DNA of 64,000 bases from Ridgeia piscesae (GCA_025642075.2 JAODUO010000417.1:281586-345585); one strand, 5' to 3'. Counted from the first letter of the stretch, positions 12,101 through 22,559 are shown. Numbers and translations: made by a program. The notes: generated by a model not told the origin, from the sequence alone.

Positions 12101-15100
12101 CGGGAGTACCAGTAAGTACCTGGGGAGTACCAGTAAGTACACCGGGAGTACCAGTAAGTACCTCAGGAGTACTAGTAAGTGTTTGGGTGTGTTTATGTAC
12201 ACATGTGTTTGTGTACAGATGTGTTTGTGTACAGGTGTGTATGTGTGCTTGTGTGTATATGTGTTTGTGTATAGGTATACATGTGTGTTTGTGTGCGGAT
12301 GTGTGTTTGTGTGCAGGTGTGTTTGTGTACAGGTGTATATATGTGTTTGTGTACAGGTATACATGTGTGTTTATGTGCAGATGTGTGTTTGTGTACAGAT
12401 GTGTTTGTGTACAGGTGTATATATGTGTTTGTGTACAGGTATACATGTGTGTTTATGTGCAGATGTGTGTTTGTGTGCAGGTGTGTTTGTGTACAGGTGT
12501 GTATGTGTTTGTGTACAGGTATACATGTGTGTTTGTGTGCAGGTGTGTTTGTGTTCACATTGAATTTTGATTTGGAACTGGATGTTTTGTTTATCATTTG
12601 AACGTGACGCAGGCGGAATCTTTCAAACTGTGAACATTGTCTAAAGCTTAACAATGTAACAAACTAAGCACAAATTTGCACAAATTGGCAGACAGTAAAT
12701 CTTCAACATGCATGTTGTATTCATAAGAATGTAATATTAAATGAAAAATAAAACTTAAAGAGTTGGCACCCTCGCTTTAAAGTGTAACGCACTCTAAACT
12801 ATGCCAAGTACTCAGTACTGCACGATATAAGAAATTCACCTTTTTGTTCGAGTCTACACTTCTTGTTGCCTTGACACACTATGTCTGTAGCCTTGACACA
12901 CTATGTCTGTAGCCTTGACACACTATGTCTGTTGCCTTCCAGTGCCAAAAACGCAAGACATGGATGAGAAAGCGGCAGACCTGTCCACGTTTTTTGACGT
13001 GGGTGGCATAGTAGGTTAGTGTGTTAAATTATTGTCTTAGATATATTTGTTTGCGGGAGTTCCTCATATTTTAACTAATAGTCTAATATAGTAAACATGT
13101 CAATATTTAATTAATTACATTTTATTAACTTATGGTGTCTTTGTATATGTCATTTGGGATATATGCATGTGTCCATTGGGCCAAATATCCACCGTGTACC
13201 GTTAGCTCCCATATTTCTGAAAGTGTTCTTGATCTGTGTTTTATTTGGCACAGACATACCTTTGTGCACTGGTGCTATGCACGAGACATTTTATTTGATT
13301 GGATCGTTCTGAAGGACCAACAAATTTTGTAAAACATTAAAAAAATTGTATCTTTTTCTCTAGTTTTGCTGTCGTATCTAAGGTTATTTCATAGGTAGTA
13401 CACACAAAATATTTGTTTGATTGAATGATTCTCAGGGCCTCCCAAACAGCGACATGTATTGCTTTCTACTGCTTGATTTGTAGTTTGCTAATTGACACAT
13501 TAACAGCAACATTAATAATGATTTTACAATGCCTGACTGAACTGCCATGTATTGTAAAAAAGGGATGACAAATATGCATGATAAACTTGTGTTCTCAGTG
13601 TTAAAAATACTCGGCCTAGTTGATTTTCTTTTGAATTGGTGCTGTTTACATTTTTTGTTGCTAGGTGGCGTTGCAGCAGGTGTCATCTCTGACCGCACTG
13701 GGGGCCGAGCGTCCATCTGTCTGGTCATGCTGTTCCTTGCTGCCCCAATGGTGTGTATATTTTATTTATTTATATTTTTTATTTATTATTTTAGTTTCAA
13801 AACAGTGTCACATTGAATGTTTGTTAACAACTGAAATGGTAAATTTATTAAATTAATGTGATATACTATAATGCCATTGTCATAATTGTTTTATTAATTT
13901 AATTTACGATTAAATTGTTTAAATAATGTTTTATTAATGTAATTTATTATAATATATTTTTATATTGTAATTTTTTTATTATATGCAAATCTTTGAAAAT
14001 CATGCCCCGTGAAATAAAGCTTTTACTGCTGCTGCTGAATTATCAACAAGCAGATCAATCTGGTTACTAACCCCAGAAAATTCCAGTTTCAATTTTTGGC
14101 TTAATTGATGTTGTTAGACTTGTAAAACACATTGTATACGTGTTCTTTTCTTTCAGATGTTTATTTACCAACATTTTGGACACATCAACAGTGCTCTTAA
14201 TATAGGTATGCATTTCTCTATGGGTGACGTATATTTATATTGATAAAACAAAATGTTGCCATGGTGATAAGCCTATGGCTTCCTTGTCCATTTGACATCT
14301 GCAGTTTTGTATTGGTTGGCAGTCCATAATAAAAATAGTTAAATGTATTGTTAAATATATTAGCTACATCAGATTCACAACTTATGGGACATATTAAATG
14401 TGAAATTGTGATGATGTATTGTTTGTTTCATCTACTACGTAATTATTGCTGGTGTCTTGTAGTGATGTGTGTATTGTTTCCTCTGCTCTAGGATTGTTGC
14501 TCGTGTGTGGAGCGTTCGTGAATGGACCATACGCACTCATCACGACAGCTGTGTCCGCTGACCTAGGCACACACCCCCAGCTGCGGGGTAATGCCCGGGC
14601 ACTGGCTACTGTGACTGCCATCATTGATGGAACAGGCTCCATGGGTGGGTACACACAGTGGGCTCCATGGGTGGGTATACACAGTGGGCTCCATGGGTGG
14701 GTACACACAGTGGGCTCCATGGGTGGGTATACACAGTGGGCTCCATGGGTGGGTACACACAGTGGGCTCCATGGGTGGGTATACACAGTGGGCTCCATGG
14801 GTGGGTACACACAGGGGCTCCATGGGTGGGTATACACAGTGGGCTCCATGGGTGGGTACACACAGTGGGCTCCATGGGTGGGTACACACAGTGGACTCCA
14901 TGGGTGGGTACACACAGTGGGCTCCATGGGTGGGTACACACAGTGGGCTCCATGGGTGGGTACACACAGTGGGCTCCATGGGTGGGTATACACAGTGGGC
15001 TCCATGGGTGGGTACACACAGTGGGCTCCATGGGTGGGTACACACAGTGGGCTCCATGGGTGGGTACACACAGTGGGCTCCATGGGTGGGTATACACAGT

Positions 15101-18100
15101 GGGCTCCATGGGTGGGTATACACAGTGGGCTCCATGGGTGGGTACACACAGGGGCTCCATGGGTGGGTACACACAATGGGCTCCATGGGTGGGTACACAC
15201 AGTGGGCTCCATGGGTGGGTATACACAGTGGGCTCCATGGGTGGGTACACACAGTGGGCTCCATGGGTGGGTATACACAGTGGGCTCCATGGGTGGGTAC
15301 ACACAGTGGGCTCCATGGGTGGGTATACACAGTGGGCTCCATGGGTGGGTACACACAGTGGGCTCCATGGGTGGGTATACACAGTGGGCTCCATGGGTGG
15401 GTACACACAGGGGCTCCATGGGTGGGTATACACAGTGGGCTCCATGGGTGGGTACACACAGTGGGCTCCATGGGTGGGTACACACAATGGGCTCCATGGG
15501 TGGGTACACACAGTGGGCTCCATGGGTGGGTACACACAGTGGGCTCCATGGGTGGGTACACACAGTGGGCTCCATGGGTGGGTACACACAGTGGGCTCCA
15601 TGGGTGGGTACACACAGTGGGCTCCATGGGTGGGTACACACAGTGGGCTCCATGGGTGGGTACACACAGTGGGCTCCATGGGTGGGTACACACAGTGGGC
15701 TCCATGGGTGGGTACACACAGTGGGCTCCATGGGTGGGTATACACAGTGGGCTCCATGGGTGGGTACACACAGTGGGCTCCATGGGTGGGTATACACAGT
15801 GGGCTCCATGGGTGGGTACACACAGTGGGCTCCATGGGTGGGTACACACAGTGGGCTCCATGGGTGGGTACACACAGTGGGCTCCATGGGTGGGTACACA
15901 CAGTGGGCTCCATGGGTGGGTACACACAGTGGGCTCCATGGGTGGGTACACACAGTGGGCTCCATGGGTGGGTACACACAGTGGGCTCCATGGGTGGGTA
16001 TACAGAGTGGGCTCCATGGGTGGGTATACACAGTGGGCTCCATGGGTGGGTATACACAGGGGCTCCATGGGTGGGTACACACAGTGGGCTCCATGGGTGG
16101 GTACACACAGTGGGCTCCATGGGTGGGTATACACAGTGGGCTCCATGGGTGGGTACACACAGGGGCTCCATGGGTGGGTATACACAGTGGGCTCCATGGG
16201 TGGGTACACACAGTGGGCTCCATGGGTGGGTACACACAGTGGGCTCCATGGGTGGGTACACACAGTGGGCTCCATGGGTGGGTACACACAGTGGGCTCCA
16301 TGGGTGGGTACACACAGTGGGCTCCATGGGTGGGTACACACAGTGGGCTCCATGGGTGGGTACACACAGTGGGCTCCATGGGTGGGTACACACAGTGGGC
16401 TCCATGGGTGGGTATACACAGTGGGCTCCATGGGTGGGTACACACAGTGGGCTCCATGGGTGGGTACACACAGTGGGCTCCATGGGTGGGTATACACAGT
16501 GGGCTCCATGGGTGGGTATACACAGTGGGCTCCATGGGTGGGTACACACAGTGGGCTCCATGGGTGGGTATACACAGTGGGCTCCATGGGTGGGTACACA
16601 CAGTGGGCTCCATGGGTGGGTATACACAGTGGGCTCCATGGGTGGGTACACACAGTGGGCTCCATGGGTGGGTACACACAGTGGGCTCCATGGGTGGGTA
16701 TACACAGTGGGCTCCATGGGTGGGTACACACAGTGGGCTCCATGGGTGGGTACACACAGGGGCTCCATGGGTGGGCACACACAGGGGCTCCATGGGTGGG
16801 TACACACAGGGGCTCCATTGGTGGGTACACACAGGGGCTCCATGGGTGGGTACACACAGTGGGCTCCATGGGTGGGTACACACAATGGGCTCCATGGGTG
16901 GATACACACAGGGGCTCCATGGGTGGGTACACACAGTGGGCTCCATGGGTGGATACACACAGGGGCTCCATGGGTGGGTACACACAGGGGCTCCATGGGT
17001 GGGTACACACAGTGGGCTCCATGGGTGGATACACACAGTGGGCTCCATGGGTGGGTACACACAGGGGCTCCATGGGTGGATACACACAGGGGCTCCATGG
17101 GTGGGTACACACAGGGGCTCCATGGGTGGGTACACACAGGGGCTCCATGGGTGGATACACACAGGGGCTCCATGGGTGGGTACACAAAGTGGGCTCCATA
17201 GGTGGATACACACAGGGGCTACATGGGTGGATACACACAGGGGCTCCATGGGTGGGTACACACAGGGGCTCCATGGGTGGGTACACACAGGGGCTCCATG
17301 GGTGGGTACACACAGGGGCTCCATGGGTGGATACACACAGGGGCTCCATGGGTGGGTACACAAAGTGGGCTCCATAGGTGGATACACACAGGGGCTACAT
17401 GGGTGGATACACACAGGGGCTCCATGGGTGGGTACACACAGGGGCTCCATGGGTGGGTACACACAGTGGGCTCCATGGGTGGGTACACACAGTGGGTTCA
17501 TGGGTGGGTACACACAGTGAGCTCCATAAGTGGCTACACACATGGGGCTCCATGGGTGGGTAACTGGGTATACACAGTGGGCTCCATGGGTGGGTACACA
17601 CAGTGGGCTGCATGGGTGGGTACACACAGTGGGCTCCATGAGTGGGTACACACAGTGGTCTCCATGAGTGGGTACACACAGTGGGCTCCATGGGTGGGTA
17701 CACACAGTGGGCTCCATGAGTGGGTACACACAGTGGGCTCCATGAGTGGGTACACACAGTGGTCTCCATGAGTGGGTACACACAGTGGTCTCCATGAGTG
17801 GGTAAACACAGTGGGCTCCATGGGTGGGTACACACAGTGGTTTCCAAACAACGTTTCGTTCCTAAGACGAAGCTGAATATACTTTATTTGTAATTGCGCC
17901 ACTAATTTGGAATCAACTCCCTATTACAATAAAATGTTAATATTTGTTTGAAATCGCTTTTCCACCAAGAAATTTTGGTGGTTTCATGTTCCATGCTCCA
18001 GTGACAACTTTTACCTGATCCCGTTTATGATTGCACCAAACGATTTTGTTTGTTGCGCCTGTGAGCTTTAACTTTTTAAGGATAGAGGCGCTGTAGATAG

Positions 18101-20783
18101 AAGTGTCACAATTATTACTAGGATCATTCTTAAGACATGTCGATGTCTTCTCTTGTTACAGGGGCTGCCCTCGGCCCCCTGCTCACTGGCCTCATCACAC
18201 CCTACGGCTGGCAGAATGTCTTCTTCATGCTCATAGCCGCCGACATCTGTGCTCTTCTGGTGAGTGTCTACATCATTGTGTCGACTCACGGTGGCATCGT
18301 CCGCGTCATCAGTCAGCAGGCCAGCGTCATCGCCTGCAGCAGCGTCATCGCTTACTGTCCGGTGTCATTCACGTGGCGCACGGCCGGCGTGTCGGGGTTC
18401 CTCACACTTGTCTTTCTAACAATATTCTACACTTATACCAACATGATAGCGACTGATGTGATGCCTAGGGATGGCATGCAGTTTCCTAGCTGATGGCGGC
18501 AGGTCACTGTAGGCTGAGTCACTCGTCTTGTTTTGTCTGCATTGGCTAATGTGGACCATCTGCAAATTACGTACACATGCATGGTAAAATGACCCCCCTG
18601 TGTACACATGCAGCATGCGTCAGGTCTGACCCCTCAAGGTCAACCTGATGTCCCTGTGTGTCATGCAGTACACGTCAGATTAGCCTCAATTACCCAGACT
18701 CTGTGAGGTGACAGCACTTTTAACCCTTCAAATCCGCATGGTAGATTTATGCTCTGCTGATGTTGCCACCAGGGCGGCGTTACCCCAGAATAGGGTAGAG
18801 ACGCTGATTGGTTCTCAGGTGAATTTCAAATAACATTAAATATGAATACCCTTTATATCGGGTAACACTGGATTATAAAAACTATTCAAAATTAAACTTA
18901 TACTAACACAAAAATAAATAGATATACAAATTTGCAGGTGTTTATGAAGTAGGAATTATAGCAGGATTAGCCTCAATTACCCAGGCTCCACAAGGTGGCA
19001 TCACTTTACATGGACGACATTCAAAAGCTGGCAAAGTAACCAGACTATCTTCTCAGTGAAGTTATGCAGCTGAGCGACAATCGGTTAAGCGAGATTAACG
19101 TCAGATATGACACTCCCTCCGCCTGCTCCCAGTATGACTGTCTTGTTTACTGTACCCATTTCCCAGCCACCTGGCGTCTTCCTCTGGTCCCCACAGCAAG
19201 CACAATCACTGCCTCCATTCCCCCCCACCCCGCCTTCATTGTGTATGTAATTTGTAGATGCCTCGAGATTTTTCTCGCAAAGAATCTTCATTTTACCATG
19301 TCATATTTTGTTTAAATTTACTGTTTTTGTTGTCGTCACATATTTGGTGCTTGCAAGCTGTTGTAAGTGTAGATTATGTGAATTATGGTTTAATTATGCC
19401 TTTTTGAGGCTGCGTGGTAAGTGGTAATATGGTAACTTAACACTGCCTTTTTGAGGTAATGTGGTAACTACACATAAACCATCTTATGCGTGTGTTTATA
19501 TGTAGTAATTATGTACATTATGCAATGATATTTTCAGTTTGGTTAATGGCATACACAGGCACTATGCTTATTAAGAATTCTCAGAAATAAAATATAATGT
19601 TATGCCTACTTTGCTACATTCCACTTTTTGATAACACCGCAGTGGTGTTTCGAGCTATTTCAGTTGTAGAAATAATTTTAGTTATTGTTTTATAAGGTAT
19701 ATTAACTTTTATGTGGGAGGCTATGCACGCAGTTGTATATAATATTGTTGTACATGTTCTGATAAAAGGCAGCATGTTTTCATTGAACTGTGATAAGTAA
19801 GATATTAATTGTTATCTAAATGCATCGCCAACCATGATGTCTGTTAATTGTTTTCACTTTGAAAAGGGTTTATTTACTTGTAGAATACATGTACACAAAC
19901 TGGTGCAGGTGATATATCATCAACGGTTCTTTCAGATGACTAGTCTGACTAATCTTTCAGTAAACGGTCTCCTGATATAAACCCATTTAGAAGGGGCAAT
20001 TTTGAAATTGTCATTTTTGCCTACATGTCATGTATGTAACCATGGATTTAAAGCGACATGATCAGTTTGTGGCTTTTTATTTTTATTGCAAAATCATGTT
20101 AATCAGTATAAGTTATAACTATTGTAGCGTCCTGACCGCCAATAAATATTTTATCGAAACAGAACTGACTTCGTAATGTTAAACGTCGAATGTTTATAAG
20201 AATCCCGACGCTGTCACTCAAATCGCCGCGAGTGACACCCACCCTTTGACCTTTACCAACTGGCTGGGTGTGGCGTTAATGGCGTTAACTTGTGTTCACG
20301 TGATACTGCATCGCGTGATCATGCATTTCCTTCTGGGCTTTTAGCCACGCCTACAACGGTTTCGAAAACGCCTCACGGTCAATGTGTACACAGAGTTAAG
20401 CGCCCTTACTGCGTCTATTTTCAACCCCTAAATGGCACATGAAAACATATTTTGACTGTCTTTACGCTATAATATGTATAATTTATACCGTATAACATGA
20501 TTTTACAATAAAAATAAAAAGCCACGAACTGATCATGTCGCTTTAAGGAAAGGAAGATATCAACGACCAGTTTCACAAAATCCCGATGTATTCCATATAA
20601 TGTGATTCCACTGCGATCTGAATCTCAAAATCAGCACAGCTGTAATTGTCTTCTACTTCCTGTCATTCAGGATTTGTAATAAACGAGAGTTTCGGTAAAA
20701 CTGATCTGACTTGTTTTTTTCCGTAGCTGCTGGTGCGTCTCGTCATAAACGAGGTCATGTGGTGGGTGCGCAACTTGCGGTGA
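3173..20783 (+). CDS. SLC37A2: SLC37A1/A2-like sugar-phosphate antiporter, 15 exons, N-terminus missing
   Basis: Predicted multi-pass major-facilitator protein. SLC37A1/A2 are known as ER glucose-6-phosphate/phosphate antiporters. Exons: 3173-3254, 3674-3719, 4265-4343, 5320-5455, 6944-7020, 7807-7973, 9004-9065, 9824-9952, 11874-11964, 12943-13014, 13665-13750, 14157-14205, 14492-14644, 18162-18259, 20727-20783. All are bounded by AG/GT and every phase joins, giving about 460 residues against roughly 505 in vertebrate A2. Recognisable in order: [50 protein letters not shown], an acidic loop in exon 8, [76 protein letters not shown], and the tail RLVINE. The [18 protein letters not shown] and TAIIDGTGS stretches fit A1/A2 better than A3/A4. 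Exon 1 opens with the last base of a split codon, so a start-containing exon lies upstream or was missed. A1 versus A2 cannot be settled here. Confidence 0.93.
3834..4205. repeat. GT/G-rich minisatellite in SLC37 intron 2, including four 40-bp units
   Basis: A strongly G-rich (on + strand), C-poor block of gtgtggggagtg motifs. The 3' part (about 4021-4180) resolves into four near-identical 40-bp units carrying ggatttgtgtgtgggtgg. It creates spurious open frames on both strands, which are not genes. The strand asymmetry and runs of 3-7 G could allow quadruplex or R-loop structure. Confidence 0.85.
4829..5174. mobile_element. Head-to-head pair of LINE 3' tails forming a 345-bp palindrome
   Basis: Two copies of the same LINE 3' end lie in opposite orientation within SLC37 intron 3. 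The left copy (minus strand) and the right copy (plus strand, from about 5017) both encode the reverse-transcriptase C-terminal motif [17 protein letters not shown], followed by VNIFK or a frameshifted version, then a tail ending ggttggactctcgataagcc. The arms are about 165 bp, near-identical, with a spacer of about ten bases. The right arm carries small deletions. Confidence 0.8.
5175..5319. repeat. 10-bp tandem repeat (aatcttgtta) running into the exon 4 acceptor
   Basis: About ten copies of a decamer (aatcttgtta or cagtcttgtt variants) between 5219 and 5316 end directly in the functional acceptor ttgtag at 5314-5319. The array therefore supplies the pyrimidine-rich tract of the intron end. 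Confidence 0.85.
5772..5876. repeat. 19-bp minisatellite, about five copies, in SLC37 intron 4
   Basis: Tandem units of about 19 bp with the core aaacattactgacagaggc. Each ends in cag followed by aggc. Confidence 0.85.
6209..6420. repeat. Polypyrimidine microsatellite (ctctccct)n in SLC37 intron 4
   Basis: About 200 bp of nearly pure C/T octamers, grading at the 3' end into tatctcgctc units. It gives Ser/Leu/Pro repeat ORFs in three frames, which are artefacts. Mirror-symmetric homopyrimidine DNA of this kind can form triplex (H-DNA). Confidence 0.92.
6605..6930. repeat. About 29-bp minisatellite leading to the exon 5 acceptor
   Basis: Roughly eleven units built on ttgttgttgtcagtactgttatac, spaced about 27-30 bp apart. 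Each contains a T/G-rich tract followed by cag, a potential decoy acceptor. The true acceptor (atatgttgcag, ending 6943) lies immediately 3' of the array. Confidence 0.88.
8010..8180. mobile_element. LINE-like 3' tail (minus orientation) with a (tatac)n pentanucleotide expansion
   Basis: About 85 bp of tatac repeats (8018-8101) grade into gcgatgcgatacaatacaataaaac and then a stretch which, on the minus strand, reads gaatttcctttttgggataataaag. This sequence followed by a short-period repeat is typical of the 3' ends of L2-like LINEs and their SINE partners. The microsatellite is therefore probably an expanded retroelement tail. Confidence 0.55.
8550..8835. repeat. Interspersed repeat family R1, copy 1 (uninterrupted)
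   Basis: In SLC37 intron 6. It shares ordered blocks with the copies at about 9990-11290 and 12560-12790: ctcctctg.ccagag/at, cgtgggaaagttaaacat, a t-rich stretch, cttaataaagtaactaagc, and acaaattggcagacagtaaa, ending in a tcactttaa-like block. No coding capacity was seen. It serves as the empty-site comparison for the MITE at 10216-11186. Confidence 0.65.
9504..9765. repeat. 37-bp minisatellite, about seven copies, in SLC37 intron 7
   Basis: Near-identical units with the core gtgtcagacagacggtgg followed by tccatggcacattactaat. The first unit is diverged and the last is truncated. Confidence 0.92.
9990..11295. repeat. Interspersed repeat family R1, copy 2, split by a MITE
   Basis: The left part (9990-10215) carries ctcctctgtccagag, cgtgggaaagttaaacatc, ggatgttttgtttaccattt and gtggaatctttcaaattgtg. 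The right part resumes at 11187 with ttaataaggtaactaaacac and runs to the taggagctggctttaa block near 11290. The two halves are separated by a 971-bp TTAA-flanked insertion. Confidence 0.7.
10216..11186. mobile_element. piggyBac-like non-autonomous element (MITE), 971 bp
   Basis: Inverted termini CCCTGCGACCGGCCAG (10216-10231) and CTGGCCGGTCACAGGG (11171-11186) differ at one base. They are flanked on both sides by the duplicated tetranucleotide TTAA (10212-10215 and 11187-11190). TTAA duplication and termini beginning CCC are hallmarks of piggyBac-superfamily insertions. No transposase is encoded; the small ORFs inside resemble nothing. It sits inside an R1 repeat copy in SLC37 intron 8, and the uninterrupted R1 copy at 8550-8835 shows the pre-insertion sequence. 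Confidence 0.82.
11952..12180 (+). repeat. 21-bp array duplicating the exon 9 donor: eleven in-frame GTAAGT sites
   Basis: The last codons of exon 9 (AGG AGT ACC A) and its donor (gtaagtacct) are repeated in 21-bp units of the form agtaccagtaagtacctggg. Eleven GTAAGT hexamers fall at 21-bp spacing from 11965 onward. Because 21 is a multiple of three and no unit contains a stop in the exon frame, use of any later donor would add seven-residue blocks (SKYLGST, with variants [14 protein letters not shown] and SKYLRST). These would fall in the loop between the segment ending FLFWLPSYI and the next exon. The array sits exactly on the junction. Confidence 0.93.
12181..12560. repeat. GT-rich degenerate minisatellite (gtgtttgtgtacaggtgt)
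   Basis: About 380 bp of units mixing tgtgtttgtgtacag, gtatacatgtgtgtttgtgtgcag and related motifs, immediately 3' of the exon 9 donor array in intron 9. It produces spurious Cys/Val-rich open frames. Many units contain gtaca and cag motifs, but no conserved coding sequence was seen. Confidence 0.88.
12560..12790. repeat. Interspersed repeat family R1, copy 3
   Basis: Contains ggatgttttgtttatcattt, gcggaatctttcaaactgtg, cttaacaatgtaacaaactaag, acaaattggcagacagtaaa and cataagaatgtaatattaaa in the same order as the other R1 copies. It ends near ctcgctttaa. It lies in SLC37 intron 9. Confidence 0.65.
12868..12942. repeat. 22-bp repeat, three copies, ending in the exon 10 acceptor
   Basis: Three units of cttgacacactatgtctgtagc-type sequence. 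The last continues into the functional acceptor gttgccttccag (12931-12942). Confidence 0.8.
14260..14335 (+). mobile_element. Short LINE-tail-like fragment in SLC37 intron 12
   Basis: The stretch gataagcctatggcttcctt...gtccatttgacatctgcag resembles the tail next to the palindromic LINE pair (gataagccaaatggcttcct, agtccacctgccatctagag, 5164-5205). It is probably a decayed 3' fragment of the same LINE family. Confidence 0.35.
14635..17850 (+). repeat. 26-bp satellite (about 124 units) seeded from the exon 13 splice donor
   Basis: Exon 13 ends ggctccatgg|gtgggtacacacag, and this 24-26 bp junction is repeated for 3.2 kb. Units are mostly gggctccatgggtgggta followed by cacacagt, with a 24-bp variant (cacagggg instead of cacagtgggg-type) and a tata variant. 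Units with gtggata, catgagtggg and catgggtggctaca-type changes are concentrated toward the 3' end. Every typical unit keeps the exon-end bases, a GT donor and an upstream acacacag. The SLC37 reading frame itself stays open through the array to 17520, and five other frames are open for 850-1130 codons. These long ORFs are low-complexity artefacts of a stop-free unit, not genes. Confidence 0.95.
17855..18115 (+). mobile_element. LINE 3' end, family T, single-copy version of the satellite seed
   Basis: Begins with a reverse-transcriptase C-terminal remnant (motif [10 protein letters not shown] at about 17905-17935). It continues through a 3' UTR with gttccatgctccagtgacaa (about 17990), gtttatgattgcacc, gcgcctgtgagctt and a tail gcgctgtagatagaagtgtc followed by acaattattacta. 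The same order of blocks is seen at 29720-35535 and 55070-55415. It abuts the end of the 26-bp satellite in SLC37 intron 13. Confidence 0.72.
18260..20047. other. SLC37 intron 14, first part; no other feature recognised
   Basis: Unique-looking sequence. The first 230 bp are GC-rich and open in the exon frame to 18493. No family similarity was seen beyond exon 14. The phrase gattagcctcaattacccag occurs twice (about 18678 and 18966), a small diverged duplication. Confidence 0.4.
20052..20542. mobile_element. TTAA-flanked MITE family M, copy 1 (491 bp)
   Basis: Starts AGCGACATGATCAGTTTGTG and ends CACGAACTGATCATGTCGCT. The inverted termini extend about 55 bp (through ttttatttttattg and aaaatcatgtta). 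TTAA is present on both sides (20048-20051, 20543-20546). It is about 90% identical over its length to 54497-54988. TTAA flanks suggest a piggyBac-type target, but because the ends read TTTAAAGCGAC a TA duplication with termini AAGCGAC cannot be excluded. There is no ORF. Confidence 0.82.
20727..20783 (+). CDS. SLC37A2: Terminal coding exon of the SLC37-like gene
   Basis: Exon 14 ends in phase 0 at 18259 before a GTGAGT donor. A T-rich tract and CCGTAG acceptor at 20721-20726 open a 19-codon exon. It reads [18 protein letters not shown] then TGA, which matches the conserved SLC37A1/A2 end of the last membrane segment plus a short basic cytoplasmic tail (family pattern R-L-V-x-x-E). This makes intron 14 about 2.5 kb. 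That intron contains the complete TTAA-flanked MITE at 20052-20542. If exon 14 were not spliced it would stay open to a TGA at 18491-18493 with an unrelated tail. That alternative looks less likely because the donor is strong and the homology stops exactly there. Confidence 0.82.
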   Translation: MLVRLVINEVMWWVRNLR

Positions 20784-21721
20784 TGACAGCTGCCATTCCA
20801 AGAGACAGGGTCAAAGGTCACTGACGAAAACATGGCAACCTGAACTCGTACTTCCAAGGGGACATTTTAGTATGAAACTTTCAAACTATGCTACACCGGG
20901 AATCGTTGACATGTTGTGGCATAAGAGTGGTTCTGTGTATTATTAGCATATTTTTATGGAGTAGTTGACTGTAATTAGTCGATTATGTCATTTGACAATA
21001 GTGAACCTTTTAGAAATAATAATGTCAGCATGGCTAAATGTACTAGGTTTAAGGTTGTCATGTGTTAAGTGAACTTTGAACACTGTTTTCTATGGATTTC
21101 TCTGGGTATCTGTGCTTGTGTGGTATCTGATAAGCTGAGGTGGACTATGATTCATAATCCAGTCAAATGGTCATACGTAGGTAGGCAATGTTATATCTGA
21201 AGTTTCAACAGGTTCCAGCAATTCTAATGGTAATGTTTAGAAGTAAAATTTCAGAAAGCGACGTAGGGGCAAATGAAAGAAGATACGCACAAATACAAGC
21301 AGGTTTGTCTGCAAAATGTTCGTTTATGTCTCCAACTGTTTTTGGAGTATAAGTAGTAATGCCTGTCATTTGTGAAGTATGAATGACTGTATGTGGATAC
21401 GCGGTGGTACAGGGTATGCTTGTATAGATCATGACAACAAATCAGGTTTTGAGGATGTATGAATACGTATTATAACCTAGACTTAGCATTATCACCCAGC
21501 ATATAGTCTGGTTAGTAAGTAATTAGAATTACATTCCAGGTGATAGTTTAATCAAACTCAATGTACAAAGGTATACAGAAAATAGTAATATTTAGAAAGC
21601 GATTTTGTTCATATTTATGCTTAGACTTTTTATCTGTAGCTTAACTAGTAAAGAATTATTACACATTGAACACAAAACACATGGGCTAGTGATATGTATA
21701 ATATATGTGTATTTATGTGTG

Positions 21722-21727
<6 letters not shown>
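20784..21727. other. Downstream of the SLC37 stop: probable 3' UTR and spacer
   Basis: AT-rich, with no coding similarity. No clear single polyadenylation site could be chosen; several A-rich hexamers are possible. Confidence 0.4.

Positions 21728-21772
<45 letters not shown>
21727..21772. repeat. (TA)n microsatellite
   Basis: About 45 bp of pure alternating TA. Confidence 0.93.
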
Positions 21773-21774
<2 letters not shown>

Positions 21775-22559
21775 TAACATAATGAATAGAAATATAGATT
21801 TTAATAATATGTGTAAAGAAAGTAATAATGTCGTTTTTGGCTGATAGTCTATTTTTTCTACAATTTTTATTGTTGTCCCATTTTAGAATTTGTTGACAGA
21901 TTAAACTTGAGTTTTCATTGTGATAGCTTAGCTTGTTCATTACACATCATGTGTTTGAAATGGAGTTACTGATACTTTTATGAATTGTCTAATTAAGCAA
22001 GCAAAGTTTAATCTTGAATGATTTAACAAGGCTACATAAACTAATTGTGTACATCAGCATGTATATTGATGCCTGATTTGGTTTAGTTTACTGTTAGAAA
22101 TGTAAAGATACCTCTTTGAATCCTCAATCTCTCTCATGGAGCTTTCGATGTCTTCATGACACCATCGTCAATGTTGAGCTGCTTGTTCTCCCTGGACTGT
22201 TGTCATGTGACAACCACCAACTAAGTCACATGACCACTGAGAGCTAGTAGTCGGTCTGACAAAGGTATCGTGTGACAGGTGTCTCTACATTTCTAACTAG
22301 TTGCACTTTATTATTTATGCATAATATATTTAAGGATCAAGGAAAATGTTTTATGATGTGCGAAATGAAGTTGATGGGCAGGTTGGCACAGGATAAATGG
22401 GCATGCAATTGTCATAAAGTAATTGTTGGTATATTTATTTATTTAATGGCACATGGCGTGTGGTTTGTTCTGCTGATTGTACACAGCTGCTGTATTGTAT
22501 TTTGAGACAATTTATGCAAAAAATCTCAACGAGCAACCATGTCATATTGATGTGTTAAT

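Noticed and set aside
14394..17795. Open frames of 850-1133 codons on both strands over the 26-bp satellite
   Set aside because: The repeat unit has no stop in most frames, so all frames stay open. The composition is pure repeat, and only the first part of one plus frame (14492-14644) is real SLC37 exon 13.
18260..18493. Read-through of SLC37 exon 14 to the TGA at 18491-18493
   Set aside because: Family similarity ends exactly at the GTGAGT donor at 18260, and the conserved C-terminal RLVxxE segment is found in the next exon.
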